Counted from the stretch's first letter, positions 46,439 through 56,173 are shown. The stretch is DNA of 64,000 nt from Pirellulales bacterium (GCA_022448265.1 JAKVCC010000009.1:134379-198378), one strand, 5' to 3'. Notes: generated by a model not told the origin, from the letters alone. Made by a program: numbers and translations.

Positions 46439-48379
46439 CTACTCGACGGTCGACCACGATAACACGCGATTATTGACCGTGGGACGGTTGGTGCCGGACC
46501 GGGCTTCGGCATGCGATCTGGAGGTGGCAACCCCACTGGTCTTTCCAAAGCCGTCCGAGGGGCCAGCCTCCGAAAGCGCGTCGAGCACTTTCTCCTTGGT
46601 CAGCAGGTCGGGCAATACAATGGGTTCTCGAGTAGGGTCGGCTGGGTAGACGACCAAGAGCGGGATACTTTGGCTATTGAGTTCTAAGAGCGCTTTTTTA
46701 ATCATGGCGTTCTTGTCAGTCCAATCGGCAAGCAGCGTCACTACACCGTTTTCTTCAACCCGATCCTTGACCTCTTGCCGGTTGATCGCCAATTTGAGAT
46801 TGGTCTTGCAGGTCCAGCACCAGTTGGCTGTGAAATCGACCAACACTGTCTTACCCTGGGCACGCGCATCCGCCAGTGCGGCCTGCGAGTAGTCCTGCCA
46901 AGGTAAATCCGAATTGCTCGGCGCAGCCATTTGGAAGGCGCCAATGCCCACGGCGGAGGCCACCGCAGCGCCTCCGAGCCAGGCCGTCCTTTTAGTGCTG
47001 GCCGACGCGGTCAGCGGGGTTCGTCCAATCCACCAGCAGGCAAACCAGATTCCAATCAGGAGACTAAGTGTCGCAATGTAATAGTCGGTAGCGATTGCCG
47101 AACAGAGCCATACAACGGTTCCCAATAAGACAAAACCGAGCAATTGCTTGAAAGTATCCATCCACGCGCCCGGCTTGGGCAACCAGCTTACCAGAGACGG
47201 CACCATGCCGATCAGAAGATAAGGCAAGGCCATTCCCAAGCCCACCGACATAAACACGGTATAAATGATTCGCACGGGCTGGCTAATCAAGTAGCCGAAA
47301 ACAGGTCCCAAGAAGGGGCCGCTGCAGGGGGTTGCCAAGATGGTGGTAAAAACCCCCATCATCAGTGCGCCCAGGGGGCCTTCCCGCGAGGATAGGTCGG
47401 TCGCCTTGCTCGAACTAGCAAAACCGGGGATCGGAATTTCCCAAACTCCCAGGAAACTCAGTGCCATTGCGAACACAAGTGAAGCCATCGCGACCTTAAA
47501 CCAAGTCATTGTGAGGAGCTCTCCCCAGCCGAAGCTTTCCTGCCCTAGGCCCAGTTGCACAACCGACGCTAGTGTGGCCAAGATCAGGAATACCAGCAAC
47601 ATTCCCGCCACATACGAAAGGTTGAGAAACAATATCTGGGACCGGCTCTGCCCACCTTGCTTAGCGAACGAGAGTACCTTCAAGCCGATTACGGGCAAGA
47701 CGCAAGGCATCAGATTTAAGATCAAGCCGCCCAAGAGTGCGTAGCCCACAACGACAATCAACGACATTCCATCTTCGCCGGTCGGGATCGAGGTCAGCAG
47801 ATTGCCGTCGGGTAGCGGCACGCCCGCACCTTGTTCGGCGGTAAATGTGATCTCAAAGGGGGTGCATGTCGACTCGTTGCACGTGCTGCCCACGACAAGG
47901 GCCGAAATCGATAGACGTTCCACGTCTGTACCAGGAGTTAACTCGAGCGGGGCATACCAGGTAATTTGCCCGGAGTGCTCGCGCAGCTCCAGCCCTTCCC
48001 ACCCGTCTTGATCAACGTAAACATGCGGAGGATGGATTGTCCTCCAAGCTCCTGCGAGACGAGCTAGCCCCTCTTTCTTGACAATAATCTTGGTTGGCCG
48101 GGGGCCCTGTCCGTTGGGCAAACTCCCTTGATCGACGGCGTAGACATGGTGCCCCTCACCAATATTCAGCGTTACAAATAGCAGCGCCGGCCGATTACCG
48201 GTGGCAGGGGTAAAATCCGACTCCACGGCAACTTTCGCCGTAAAATCCGTCCGATCCGTTCCAGCAAAGTCACCTGGCTGGGGGAATTCAAATTCAGCCC
48301 TGGAAAATTCCCAACTGCCGCCAGCAACGAGTAGTCCGACCGAGATCGCGAGACAATAGCGGAAACCGAGCAGAGCCAT
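46439..48379 (-). CDS. dsbD: Thiol:disulfide interchange protein DsbD-like
   Basis: 646 residues that carry electrons from cytoplasmic thioredoxin to periplasmic substrates. A signal peptide (about 28 residues) is followed by a DsbD-alpha type periplasmic domain with Cys-containing STCNESTCTPFEI, an eight-helix CcdA-like membrane domain with NLMPCVLPVIGLKV and ATPCSGPFLGPVFG (redox Cys), and a C-terminal thioredoxin fold with NWCWTCKTN. The three-domain order is complete. Note that the alpha-domain pair is C-x4-C in SNESTC-type context rather than canonical spacing. Inner membrane protein. Confidence 0.93.
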   Translation of the reverse strand: MALLGFRYCLAISVGLLVAGGSWEFSRAEFEFPQPGDFAGTDRTDFTAKVAVESDFTPATGNRPALLFVTLNIGEGHHVYAVDQGSLPNGQGPRPTKIIVKKEGLARLAGAWRTIHPPHVYVDQDGWEGLELREHSGQITWYAPLELTPGTDVERLSISALVVGSTCNESTCTPFEITFTAEQGAGVPLPDGNLLTSIPTGEDGMSLIVVVGYALLGGLILNLMPCVLPVIGLKVLSFAKQGGQSRSQILFLNLSYVAGMLLVFLILATLASVVQLGLGQESFGWGELLTMTWFKVAMASLVFAMALSFLGVWEIPIPGFASSSKATDLSSREGPLGALMMGVFTTILATPCSGPFLGPVFGYLISQPVRIIYTVFMSVGLGMALPYLLIGMVPSLVSWLPKPGAWMDTFKQLLGFVLLGTVVWLCSAIATDYYIATLSLLIGIWFACWWIGRTPLTASASTKRTAWLGGAAVASAVGIGAFQMAAPSNSDLPWQDYSQAALADARAQGKTVLVDFTANWCWTCKTNLKLAINRQEVKDRVEENGVVTLLADWTDKNAMIKKALLELNSQSIPLLVVYPADPTREPIVLPDLLTKEKVLDALSEAGPSDGFGKTSGVATSRSHAEARSGTNRPTVNNRVLSWSTVE

Positions 48380-48578
48380 AGCACTCTCTTTTTATCGTCA
48401 GGAAGAACGTCGCCACTTCTTGCGGCGAGCGACTGATCAATTCATGTTACCTGCCAGCGAAAAGCGGGGTCAACTGCGACCTGAGGCTGCCCCTCCGCAA
48501 CCTGCCTTGAAATTGCAGTATCTTTATAGTTGTCTATTTTGGTGTCCGCAGACTGTTAGGAAAACCATACCCCAGAAC

Positions 48579-49682
48579 TTACGTGTGCATCCACCGCGAC
48601 TCGACACCCTGAGCCACGGGGCGTGCGTGCCGAGTTGGCTTCCACGTGGTATCCCATCGACTGCTAGCACTACGGCATTCGGCAATGGCATGCAAGCGCG
48701 TACGCAGCCATACGAGTTGGTCGTGTAAAGCGTGTACGTGAGGAAACGACCGGCCTTCGACGAAAATCCAGCGCACCCAATTGGCCGCTGATGAAAGGGC
48801 GCCTCCTTCGTCAAAACCGGCAATCGCCGCGCGCTCAGCCTGCGACAATTGGCGCACGTTCGAGTAAGCTGCAATGCCTGTGTTCCAGATCTCCACTGTA
48901 TCATTCACCATACTTCCTAGCAGCCGGGCCACATCGCCGCTGACCGATTCAACTGCCACCGCCCCAAAATCAATTAATCCGGTGACCTGATCACCCGTGA
49001 ATAGCAGATGGTCGTGTCGAATATCGCGCAAACACCACTGCAGGGGCAAAGGTACTGCGACGAGGGGCTCCAATTCTTTTGAAACACGGTCTAGCGAACG
49101 CACAATACCCTTGAGAAGCTCAAACGCCACATCACGCAAATCATTGGCTTCGGCCGCGCGGGTGGCTTTCCAGAGTCGATCCAGTTCACCCCCTTGCAGC
49201 ATGTGCAGCAAGTTGAGTCGTTGCTCCAACCCTGGCGAACACGCGATTTGGGGACCGTTTTCCTGAAAGCTGTAGGTACAAGCCTGGCAATGAAAACTTG
49301 CGAGCGCTTGCATTGCGGCGACCAGTTTGGCCGGGCTTGCTGTTGCGCAAAAATCAGCCTGACCGGGCATCCAAGGCGTGAGTTCCCATAAGTGATCGGT
49401 GTCGATGTAGAAAGTGTCGCCATCACGGGTTGGCAAAGGAACCGATACCTGATGGTTACCAGCTTGGGCTACATGCTGGAGCAGCCCGTGCATGGCCTGC
49501 AATCCCTTGGTCGTGGGATGGGCCTGGGGCCATCGCCGTAGGCAAAGATCGCGACCCGGCATCGACACGCGCCATATCGCGGCGCCACTAAAGCCCCCTT
49601 GCACGTCCAGCGATTCCACTCGGGCTTCCGATAGATCGGAGAACCAGTGGCTCAGAAACGTGATTTGTTTGGAGGGAGGCAT
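48579..49682 (-). CDS. APH-fold phosphotransferase
   Basis: 367 residues of aminoglycoside-phosphotransferase/choline-kinase fold. The N-lobe begins with VQGGFSGAAIWRVSMPGRDL, an ATP-binding Gly-loop, and LCLRRWPQ where the Lys is replaced by Arg or lies nearby. The catalytic region is LPLQWCLRDIRHDHLLFTGD followed by GLIDFGAVAVESVSGDVARL with the DFG-like Asp. The usual HGDxxxxN is seen as RDIRHDHL. The substrate is unknown; sugar, homoserine-like or metabolite phosphorylation is possible. It is not claimed as a resistance gene. Confidence 0.8.
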   Translation of the reverse strand: MPPSKQITFLSHWFSDLSEARVESLDVQGGFSGAAIWRVSMPGRDLCLRRWPQAHPTTKGLQAMHGLLQHVAQAGNHQVSVPLPTRDGDTFYIDTDHLWELTPWMPGQADFCATASPAKLVAAMQALASFHCQACTYSFQENGPQIACSPGLEQRLNLLHMLQGGELDRLWKATRAAEANDLRDVAFELLKGIVRSLDRVSKELEPLVAVPLPLQWCLRDIRHDHLLFTGDQVTGLIDFGAVAVESVSGDVARLLGSMVNDTVEIWNTGIAAYSNVRQLSQAERAAIAGFDEGGALSSAANWVRWIFVEGRSFPHVHALHDQLVWLRTRLHAIAECRSASSRWDTTWKPTRHARPVAQGVESRWMHT

Positions 49683-50169
49683 GGGTGGGTGTCAAAGGTC
49701 GCTCGTTACTTGGGGATTTGGTCCCGGGTCAACTCCTGTCGCCGACTCCAGTATGACCGCAAAATGGGTTATGCTTTCCTGACTCACATGTTTTAACTCG
49801 GCGTCACCAGGCGTCAGGGGCCCGGATAGAACTCTCCTCTAGCAAGGAAGTTGCATTGAATTATCGACCATTCATTGGCTTGGTGGCAAGCTTTTTCTTG
49901 CTGGATGCGATCACGCAGGATCGCGTCGCACCGTTTGCCCAATACGCCTCATTGTCGGACAGACAGTCCGTTGGCGAAATTAGTTCTCAAAAGGCCGTGT
50001 GCGCATTGCTACTGGCCGTCCCGCCCTTGCAATCGGCAATGTTGAGCACCGTGGTTGAAGAGGCCTTCGATCTGCTCGCGCCGTCGATGTTTCTTGCCAG
50101 AGGACTACGTGCAAGCCCTGTTGCCGCCCCTGGAGCCGCTGGTATTCTGGGTTGAAAAGATGATTTTCT
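49683..50169. other. Region before the foreign-looking esterase
   Basis: It has an open frame of 100 codons (49856-50155, TTG start) with one hydrophobic start but no family resemblance; it may be gene debris. No other element was recognised. Confidence 0.35.
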
Positions 50170-51465
50170 ATGTCTGCCGCGAACCGAACCGAGCAGGCAT
50201 TTTGTAGTGGAACAAGACATTTGATTTGCCACCGGATCTCTACAGTCATTTGGCGGTTAGCTGCTGGAATCACTGGAGTAGCGAGATGCGCGAACGGACT
50301 GATTCCGAGCAATAGCAAAGTCAAAGTATTCATTCTGGCCGGCCAGTCTAACATGGAGGGACGGGGGTTCCCTGAACCACTTACCTGGCAAGTCAGCCAG
50401 AAGAAGTACCGCGGTCGATATACCCATTTCATCAAAGATGGAGATTGCGATGCCTTTCTTAAAACCGTTAATGAGACCAAGGATCCGGAAGACCGCCGGA
50501 AAACACCAACCTGCCTATGGAGTGAGCGAAAAGATGTATGGATCAACTATCTCGGTAAACACGGCAATCTAACGGTAGGTTATGGCGCACCCAATCAGGG
50601 TTTCGGTCCGGAGTTTAACTTTGGGCACGTCGTAGGGAACTATTACGACGAACAAGTTTTGATCATAAAAACGTCATGGGGCGGCCGGGCGTTGGCACAA
50701 GGTTTTCTACCTCCTTCAAGCATGCCCAGCCAAACCGAGTTTGAGGTGATGACGAAAGCCGAAAATGAGAAAAATGATGAATGGAATGTCCAGCAGAGAG
50801 CCCGAATAGCCAAGAACAATCTCAAGATCATGAAAGATAACGAAACAGCAGAGAAAAAGAAGCCGCCTCAAACTTTCAATGCTCGTCCCGTACTCACCAC
50901 AGCTGAATACAAAGCACGATATGGAATTGACTATCGAAACATGGTGGCCGAAGTCCATGAATGTCTAGCCAACCTCAAAGAACGCTTTCCAAACTACCGC
51001 GGGCAGGGCTATGTCATCGAAGGCTTCGTCTGGTTTCAGGGCTGGAATGACCAATATAATGATCGCTGGCTAAGTTATGAAAAGAATCTCGGGAACCTGA
51101 TCCGCGATCTTCGCACAGAATTTGAGGTCCCCGATCTAAAGGTCGTGATAGGGGAGATGGGACACGATGGCCCGAACGAACCTAAAGCTGATGCGCCTCG
51201 CACCATCATCATGGCGGCTCAACAAGCGGTCGCTAAAAGTGCCGAATTTAACAATACCGTACGGTGTATTAACACCCGGCAATATTGGGACATGGATGCG
51301 CACAATATTTACCATGGGCCCGGCGGTTGGAGTAAAGACGTTGAAAAATGGCGCCAATTTGGAAATGACCGTCCTTACCACTATCTGGGAAGCCCCTGGT
51401 TTTTTGCTCAGGCTGGAAGGGGATTCGGCGAGGCTATGTTAAAACTCGTCCGGAAAGACAAGTAA
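50170..51465 (+). CDS. SASA-domain carbohydrate esterase
   Basis: 431 residues. The sialate O-acetylesterase/acetylxylan esterase domain begins VKVFILAGQSNMEGRGFPEP with the nucleophile Ser in GQSNMEG and has a large insert, then GFVWFQGWNDQY and a late NIYHGPGG as a candidate for the His. It should remove acetyl groups from sugars. Relatives are exported, yet here no convincing signal peptide precedes the domain (MSAANRTEQAFCSGTRHL), so the N-terminus may have been replaced. Codon use is AT-richer by eye than in neighbouring genes. It is 24 bases before the FGGY kinase. Confidence 0.85.
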   Translation: MSAANRTEQAFCSGTRHLICHRISTVIWRLAAGITGVARCANGLIPSNSKVKVFILAGQSNMEGRGFPEPLTWQVSQKKYRGRYTHFIKDGDCDAFLKTVNETKDPEDRRKTPTCLWSERKDVWINYLGKHGNLTVGYGAPNQGFGPEFNFGHVVGNYYDEQVLIIKTSWGGRALAQGFLPPSSMPSQTEFEVMTKAENEKNDEWNVQQRARIAKNNLKIMKDNETAEKKKPPQTFNARPVLTTAEYKARYGIDYRNMVAEVHECLANLKERFPNYRGQGYVIEGFVWFQGWNDQYNDRWLSYEKNLGNLIRDLRTEFEVPDLKVVIGEMGHDGPNEPKADAPRTIIMAAQQAVAKSAEFNNTVRCINTRQYWDMDAHNIYHGPGGWSKDVEKWRQFGNDRPYHYLGSPWFFAQAGRGFGEAMLKLVRKDK

Positions 51466-51489
51466 CCTTCAAACCACTGGAATTCCTCC

Positions 51490-52917
51490 ATGACCTACCT
51501 CTTAGGTATCGACATCGGAACCACGACGATCGCTTCCGTCGCTGTGGATGCAGATTCAGGTCAAATTGTCGAACTGGCAACCACCTCCAATGATGCCCGG
51601 CATGATGACCGCCCCAAAGGACGCAGTGAATGGGATGCGAACAGAATCATTTCGCAGGCAATAGAATGTGTCAAAAACGTTGTCGCCTTACTTGGCCCTC
51701 GTACTAAACAAATTGCTGGGATTGGCATGACCGGTCAGCAACATGGAATGGTTTTAGTTGACAAAAACCTATCGCCGGTCTCACCCTATATTAACTGGCA
51801 GGATCAGCGTGGAAATGAACCCAACGCTCAGGGGATTTCCTTGATCGAAACGCTGACAGAACGACTTGGAGATGACCAGTATGAAAAGCATGGTTGTTAC
51901 CTGAGAACCGGGTTCATGAATGTCACCCTCCACTGGTTAACTGCCAATGATCAGTTACCCGTCGGTAGCCGCGCAGCATTTATCATGGATCTCGTCGCCA
52001 GTCGTTTGTGCCATGCCCCCCTGGTTAGCGACCCAACAGCAGCGGGCAGTGCAGGTTTACTAAACATCCATACCAATCGCTGGGATTCAGAGGCTCTGAA
52101 GGAATTAAACATTCCTGTCTCCGTTTTACCCGAAGTAAGTTCTGTTCGGGACCAGGTCGGCACAGTCACCAATGACATCGCCATGATGACAGGACTACCA
52201 GCAGGCATTCCCGTGTTTGTTCCTATCGGTGACAATCAGGCAAGCTTCCTTGGCAGTGTTGCGGACCGCCATAAACAACTGTCGATAAATGTTGGGACCG
52301 GAGGTCAGGTATCTGCTTATAGTGCGACCACAGGCCAACACGAATCACTCGAAGTGCGACCATTTCCCTACGGCGGATTCTTACTGGCCAATGTAGGCGC
52401 ATGTGGTGGTAGAAGCTTTGCCGCATTAGAAGATTTTTTTCAGGCTGTGGCGCGGGATATCTTTGGCATTCAACCAGACCGTTCAGCTTATGAGCGAATG
52501 AAGGAACTAGCGGACAAAACTATTGCCAGCGATACAGGCTTAGCCTGCTCACCCCTGTTCACTGGCACCAGGCAGGATCCAAGCCAGCGAGCCTCATGGT
52601 CCGGACTCAGCCCGGAAAATTTTACCCCCGCCCTAATGACCAGAGCCTTGCTGGAAGGGATGGCGAACACGTTCAACGAAGGTTTTGCAGCGATTCTTTC
52701 TTGTGGAGTTCAGGGGATTACGGAAATTGTTGGCGCGGGTAACGGCATCCGAGAAAATGCTGTTTTGCAACAATGTATCGAAACAACCTTTAATATGCAG
52801 GTTCGTAAACCTCTTCAACGCGAGGAAGCGACCTTAGGGGCAGCCATTACGGCCGCTATCGGTTGTGGCATCTTAAAAGACCTGTCTGATTCGTCCCGGT
52901 GGATCCAATATGAATAA
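51490..52917 (+). CDS. FGGY-family carbohydrate kinase, sedoheptulokinase-like
   Basis: 475 residues of the FGGY sugar kinase fold. The N-terminal ATPase-like motif is LLGIDIGTTTIASVAVD; GIGMTGQQHGMVLVDKNLSP and YINWQDQRGNEP resemble sedoheptulokinase-type members; SINVGTGGQVSAYS and GACGGRSFAALEDFFQ lie in the second domain. It phosphorylates a ketose or polyol. The pairing with an acetyl esterase suggests use of a plant-type or acetylated sugar. AT-richer codon use than most of the window suggests transfer with the esterase. Confidence 0.88.
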   Translation: MTYLLGIDIGTTTIASVAVDADSGQIVELATTSNDARHDDRPKGRSEWDANRIISQAIECVKNVVALLGPRTKQIAGIGMTGQQHGMVLVDKNLSPVSPYINWQDQRGNEPNAQGISLIETLTERLGDDQYEKHGCYLRTGFMNVTLHWLTANDQLPVGSRAAFIMDLVASRLCHAPLVSDPTAAGSAGLLNIHTNRWDSEALKELNIPVSVLPEVSSVRDQVGTVTNDIAMMTGLPAGIPVFVPIGDNQASFLGSVADRHKQLSINVGTGGQVSAYSATTGQHESLEVRPFPYGGFLLANVGACGGRSFAALEDFFQAVARDIFGIQPDRSAYERMKELADKTIASDTGLACSPLFTGTRQDPSQRASWSGLSPENFTPALMTRALLEGMANTFNEGFAAILSCGVQGITEIVGAGNGIRENAVLQQCIETTFNMQVRKPLQREEATLGAAITAAIGCGILKDLSDSSRWIQYE

Positions 52918-53342
52918 TTGCGTACACAAGCTTAGCATTCGCCGCATCTTCACGATAACGAACGACAGATCGCCGTGATTAAGACGTGTTTGCAGTCGTC
53001 GTCGCAGTCTGCAGTCGACCTACCCGGAACGAGTCGCGCTGACGGCGATGATCTAGCCCGACACGCTCACCGATTATCAGGCGGTTGTCCTCCTAGAAAT
53101 GACGCGTTTGCAGCGAGGTATCGTTGATTTTTTGCATGGCGATGCGTGGCTGGACCGCTACAGCCTGGCCCATTTCACGGTGACAGCGTTTCGCGTCAGC
53201 AGGCTGATCGACAGGCATATAGCGACGATTTGGTAGTACGGCCCCGCATGACATCTTGGCGAAGCAACGGTATGCTTATTACTCGGCTCCCTCGGTGGAG
53301 ACTTCGCAGAAACTAGCACAGACTGCCCTAGGGCGTTTTTTC
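52918..53342. other. Debris after the FGGY kinase
   Basis: The stretch includes the decayed fragment at 53057-53236 and no intact gene. A P-II protein follows at 53343. Confidence 0.4.
53021..53236 (+). pseudogene. C-terminal fragment of an unrecognised gene, with in-frame TAG
   Basis: The frame reads YPERVALTAMI, then TAG at 53054-53056, then PDTLTDYQAVVLLEMTRLQR and DFLHGDAWLDRY to a stop at 53234-53236. Residue composition is protein-like on both sides of the stop. No start or N-terminal part is present. It is probably a decayed chromosomal gene cut by the insertion of the esterase-kinase pair. Confidence 0.45.
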
Positions 53343-53690
53343 ATGAAGCTCATTCTCGCTGTGATTCAGCCCACAAAACTCGACGCGGTGGCACAATCGC
53401 TTAAGCGAATTGGTGTGACCCGTTTTAGTGTTTGCGATGCAATGGGATTCGCTCGCCAACGGGGACAAACCGAAATGTACCGCGGCGCGGAATACCAGTC
53501 CAATTTGCTGCGAAAAATCGAGTTGGAGATCGCCGTTAACGACGATTTCGTCGAACGGACGGTTGCGTGCTTGCAGCAAACCGCTCGTTCCGATAGCGCC
53601 GGCAACATTGGCGACGGAAAGATTATGGTGCTACCAATGGACGAGGCCGTGCAGATCAGCGATGTCACGCGAGGCCCTAGTGCAATCTAG
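53343..53690 (+). CDS. P-II family nitrogen regulator-like protein
   Basis: 115 residues from ATG 53343. The start MKLILAVIQPTKLDAVAQSL and the T-loop with GFARQRGQTEMYRGAEYQSN match GlnB/GlnK, and the uridylylation Tyr is at position 51 (RGAEY). The B-loop is IGDGKIMVLPMDEAVQI. GlnB senses 2-oxoglutarate and ATP/ADP and regulates nitrogen assimilation. No amtB or glnA is adjacent. It is 3 bases before a receiver-like gene, so the two are probably one unit. Confidence 0.92.
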   Translation: MKLILAVIQPTKLDAVAQSLKRIGVTRFSVCDAMGFARQRGQTEMYRGAEYQSNLLRKIELEIAVNDDFVERTVACLQQTARSDSAGNIGDGKIMVLPMDEAVQISDVTRGPSAI

Positions 53691-53693
53691 CCC

Positions 53694-54065
53694 ATGAATA
53701 TCTTGTTACTTAGCCGGGATCTCATGCTCACTGCCCGCATGGAGGGAGTGGCGCGCAATCTTGGCATGCCTGTCATTAGCTGTGCTGACTGGGCCACTGC
53801 CGTGCCTGCGTTGGCCGCTTGTCGGTTGATTGTTCTTGATTTGTGCATGCCTCAACTGGATATCGGCGAGATCGTCGCGCAAGCCAGTCGGCTGGACCCA
53901 CCCCTACCAATTGTCAGTTGTGGACCTCACGTGCACGAAACGCGATTGGCGGAAGCTCGCGAGGCGGGGTGCGACTTAGTTGTCTCGCGCGGCCAGTGGG
54001 ACCGCGAGGCGGAAAAGCTGTGCGCACGGTTGTTGCAGAATGGCCTGGGCTCGCAAGGGGCCTAG
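53694..54065 (+). CDS. Stand-alone receiver-like protein
   Basis: 123 residues of CheY-like length. The N-terminus MNILLLSRDLMLTARMEGVA lacks the usual acidic pair before the first helix. The candidate phosphoacceptor is Asp in LIVLDLCMPQLDIGEI. The conserved Lys near the end is not evident; LVVSRGQWDREAEK occupies that place. It may be a phosphate-independent or degenerate receiver. Tight linkage to the P-II gene suggests the two work together. Confidence 0.75.
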   Translation: MNILLLSRDLMLTARMEGVARNLGMPVISCADWATAVPALAACRLIVLDLCMPQLDIGEIVAQASRLDPPLPIVSCGPHVHETRLAEAREAGCDLVVSRGQWDREAEKLCARLLQNGLGSQGA

Positions 54066-54332
54066 CCGTGGCCTGGGAGGTTGTGCCAATCGCATATTCT
54101 CGTCAGAACCAATGGTTGTAAGAACCCATTTCTAAACGATTTGCTCCCCGTCATTGCGTCAGTACTCTATTGGCACCGACAATCAAAACGTAGGGCTGCT
54201 CACCGCGAAGCTAGTCAAAGAGGCACTTCCCGAGGGGGCGAGGCAGCGCTGTTCATTGGCGAATTGGTGTTTTGCAAAGTACGGGTAAGCCCACCTGGCA
54301 CAATTGTCACTGGGCAGAGGGTTTTCTACGGC
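54066..54332. other. Intergenic region
   Basis: No gene is supported between the receiver-like gene and the convergent membrane protein gene. No obvious terminator was seen. Confidence 0.4.
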
Positions 54333-55580
54333 TTACGGTCGCTTCACCTCTGGCACCCCTGTTTCGCTGTTTTGCAATTCCGGCAACCCCTTGACTGGCT
54401 CTTCCTGGATCAACTGTGCCTCATCCATCTCGGTCGAATCCACGTACCTGCGCATCAGCAAATAGATTGCCACCGCGGTCGACCAGAAAAAGGCAACTGG
54501 GTAGGATGCGGCGAGGGCCATCCAGGCCCACTTCCAATAGCCGATTGCCGTGGCGCCTGTGGCAGCAGCGCCGGTGGGCGAAATGGCCGCATGCCCGTCG
54601 ACAACAATCGCGTTCGACGTTGTCCCCACTATTGCAGACGATCGCAGGCCGCCGCCCCATTGGATAGTCCATTCTGAGAGATGCACTGCGGCCGTAGCGA
54701 AACACGTGACCACTATATCACCCATTACGCCCAGCAGTGCCGCGACAAGTAGAAAAAACGCCAAATGCAGGGGGCGCTGGTAGACATATGCGTAACTTCG
54801 AGATACCGCATCGAATGCATCAGACCGCTCAACCGCGAGGGTGGCCCACATAAGCGGCCAGCCAATCGCAACCCCGACAACCATGACCGCAAGCACCAGG
54901 CCCCAAACAATGGCCACCGCCCATCCTAGTCCCACAGCGAGGGCCACCGAATCGAAACGCAGCAGCGCTCCAGCCAGCGCCAACGGCAACGCGAGCGCAG
55001 TGGAGGCCAGTAGCGCAATCAGCGGCGCCCCGGCAGCGCTCCCAAAGACAGCGACCGATGCCTTCAGAGCTCCCTGAATGCTCAGAGTTTCGCCGCGGGT
55101 AAGGTGCATCGCAGCAATGCGGGAGATTGCGCTACCCAACAGGGCCCAAACAGCGATAGACCAGACGGCACTCAATGCCAATGGGAGACGGTTGAGCCAA
55201 GATGTATGCCGACCCGCCAGTTGGAAAAACGGCTGGCCTAACCACTGCCAGGCTTGGGCTAGGGGAGTGTCTAGATTCCAGGCCACTTCGTCAGAATTGA
55301 GTAACTCCAGTGGAAGTCGGCGTTCGGTCAGCTGCTCGAGCGGGGCGGCGGATGCGGCTCCCACTTGCGAAAGCGGGCCACTGTCCGAAAAAATAGTATG
55401 CGCCCCCGTCCAACCCAACTGTGTCAGCAGCACGCCCACCCATGCCAACAGTATTACTCGCACCAGCAGTGACACGCGTAATCCGCGTACCAAAATCAGC
55501 CAAGGGAAAATCTCGTTCCAACGAATATCGTGCAATACGCCGACTGGGTGAGATATCGGCGGCGGCTTTGGATCGGACAT
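54333..55580 (-). CDS. Multi-spanning membrane protein of unknown function
   Basis: 415 residues from ATG 55580; an in-frame start at 55631 is less likely. About six hydrophobic helices are seen: near the start (LRVSLLVRVILLAWVGVLLT), and in the middle (FGSAAGAPLIALLASTALAL, VAIVWGLVLAVMVVGVAIGW) and toward the end (AFFLLVAALLGVMGDIVVT). No enzymatic motif. It is the last gene of the chaperone cluster in this orientation, 13 bases after yacG. The family was not named. Confidence 0.75.
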   Translation of the reverse strand: MSDPKPPPISHPVGVLHDIRWNEIFPWLILVRGLRVSLLVRVILLAWVGVLLTQLGWTGAHTIFSDSGPLSQVGAASAAPLEQLTERRLPLELLNSDEVAWNLDTPLAQAWQWLGQPFFQLAGRHTSWLNRLPLALSAVWSIAVWALLGSAISRIAAMHLTRGETLSIQGALKASVAVFGSAAGAPLIALLASTALALPLALAGALLRFDSVALAVGLGWAVAIVWGLVLAVMVVGVAIGWPLMWATLAVERSDAFDAVSRSYAYVYQRPLHLAFFLLVAALLGVMGDIVVTCFATAAVHLSEWTIQWGGGLRSSAIVGTTSNAIVVDGHAAISPTGAAATGATAIGYWKWAWMALAASYPVAFFWSTAVAIYLLMRRYVDSTEMDEAQLIQEEPVKGLPELQNSETGVPEVKRP

Positions 55581-55593
55581 AGGGCTCGACTTG

Positions 55594-55815
55594 CTACGAA
55601 GCTTCTTCTTCCGGCGCGGAATAGCGCTCACCGGACCAGTTATCCTCGGGAGTTTCGTCGTCGTCTGGGCTCGGCACGTAAGGGAGCGAGTTGCATTCGT
55701 CCAGCCAGCGGCCCAAATCGATTACCCGGCACTGCTCGCTACAAAACGGATTGGCATCCGAAGCGGTCGTCTGAAAATCAGTATTGCAAGTCGGACAACG
55801 CATGTCCCGTTCCAT
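55594..55815 (-). CDS. yacG: YacG-like zinc-binding DNA gyrase inhibitor
   Basis: 73 residues from ATG 55815 (or the Met at 55803). The zinc-ribbon Cys pairs are in MRCPTCNTDF and ANPFCSEQCRVIDLGRWLDE. YacG binds zinc through these four Cys and inhibits DNA gyrase. The C-terminal half is acidic (SPDDDETPEDNWSGERY). The open frame extends upstream but that part overlaps the FmdB-like gene and is not coding. Small zinc proteins in this position after fmdB are seen in planctomycetes. Confidence 0.85.
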   Translation of the reverse strand: MERDMRCPTCNTDFQTTASDANPFCSEQCRVIDLGRWLDECNSLPYVPSPDDDETPEDNWSGERYSAPEEEAS

Positions 55816-55879
55816 TTGCCACCAGAGAATCGCTGGCGGTTCTCGCTGGGTTAAAGATTCGCATACGAATCGGGGGGCA

Positions 55880-56173
55880 CTAATCTTTTTTTTCTGAAGT
55901 TTTCGTTTTGGTACTTTTCTTTTCGGAGGTGCCATCGGAAGACTTCTCTTGGGCCTTCTTCTCCTTTTGAGCAGCATCCGTGTAAGACTTACTCCGATAG
56001 TCGGTTTGGTAAAACCCCGAACCCTTAAAAACAACTGCCGCGCCGGTGCCAAATAGACGGCGAAGTTTTAGCTTACTACATTTGGGGCACTTGCGTTTGA
56101 CTGATTCAGAGAACGACTGAAACAGCTCAAACTCGTGCCCGCAGGCATCGCACAGATAGTCGTAAGTCGGCAT
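55880..56173 (-). CDS. FmdB-family zinc ribbon protein
   Basis: 97 residues. The N-terminus MPTYDYLCDACGHEFELFQS and CPKCSKLKLRRLFG give two C-x2-C zinc sites typical of the FmdB/putative regulatory family. The C-terminal 45 residues are highly charged (TDAAQKEKKAQEKSSDGTSE). It is 5 bases downstream of grpE, in the same transcript. Role is not established for the family. Confidence 0.88.
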   Translation of the reverse strand: MPTYDYLCDACGHEFELFQSFSESVKRKCPKCSKLKLRRLFGTGAAVVFKGSGFYQTDYRSKSYTDAAQKEKKAQEKSSDGTSEKKSTKTKTSEKKD

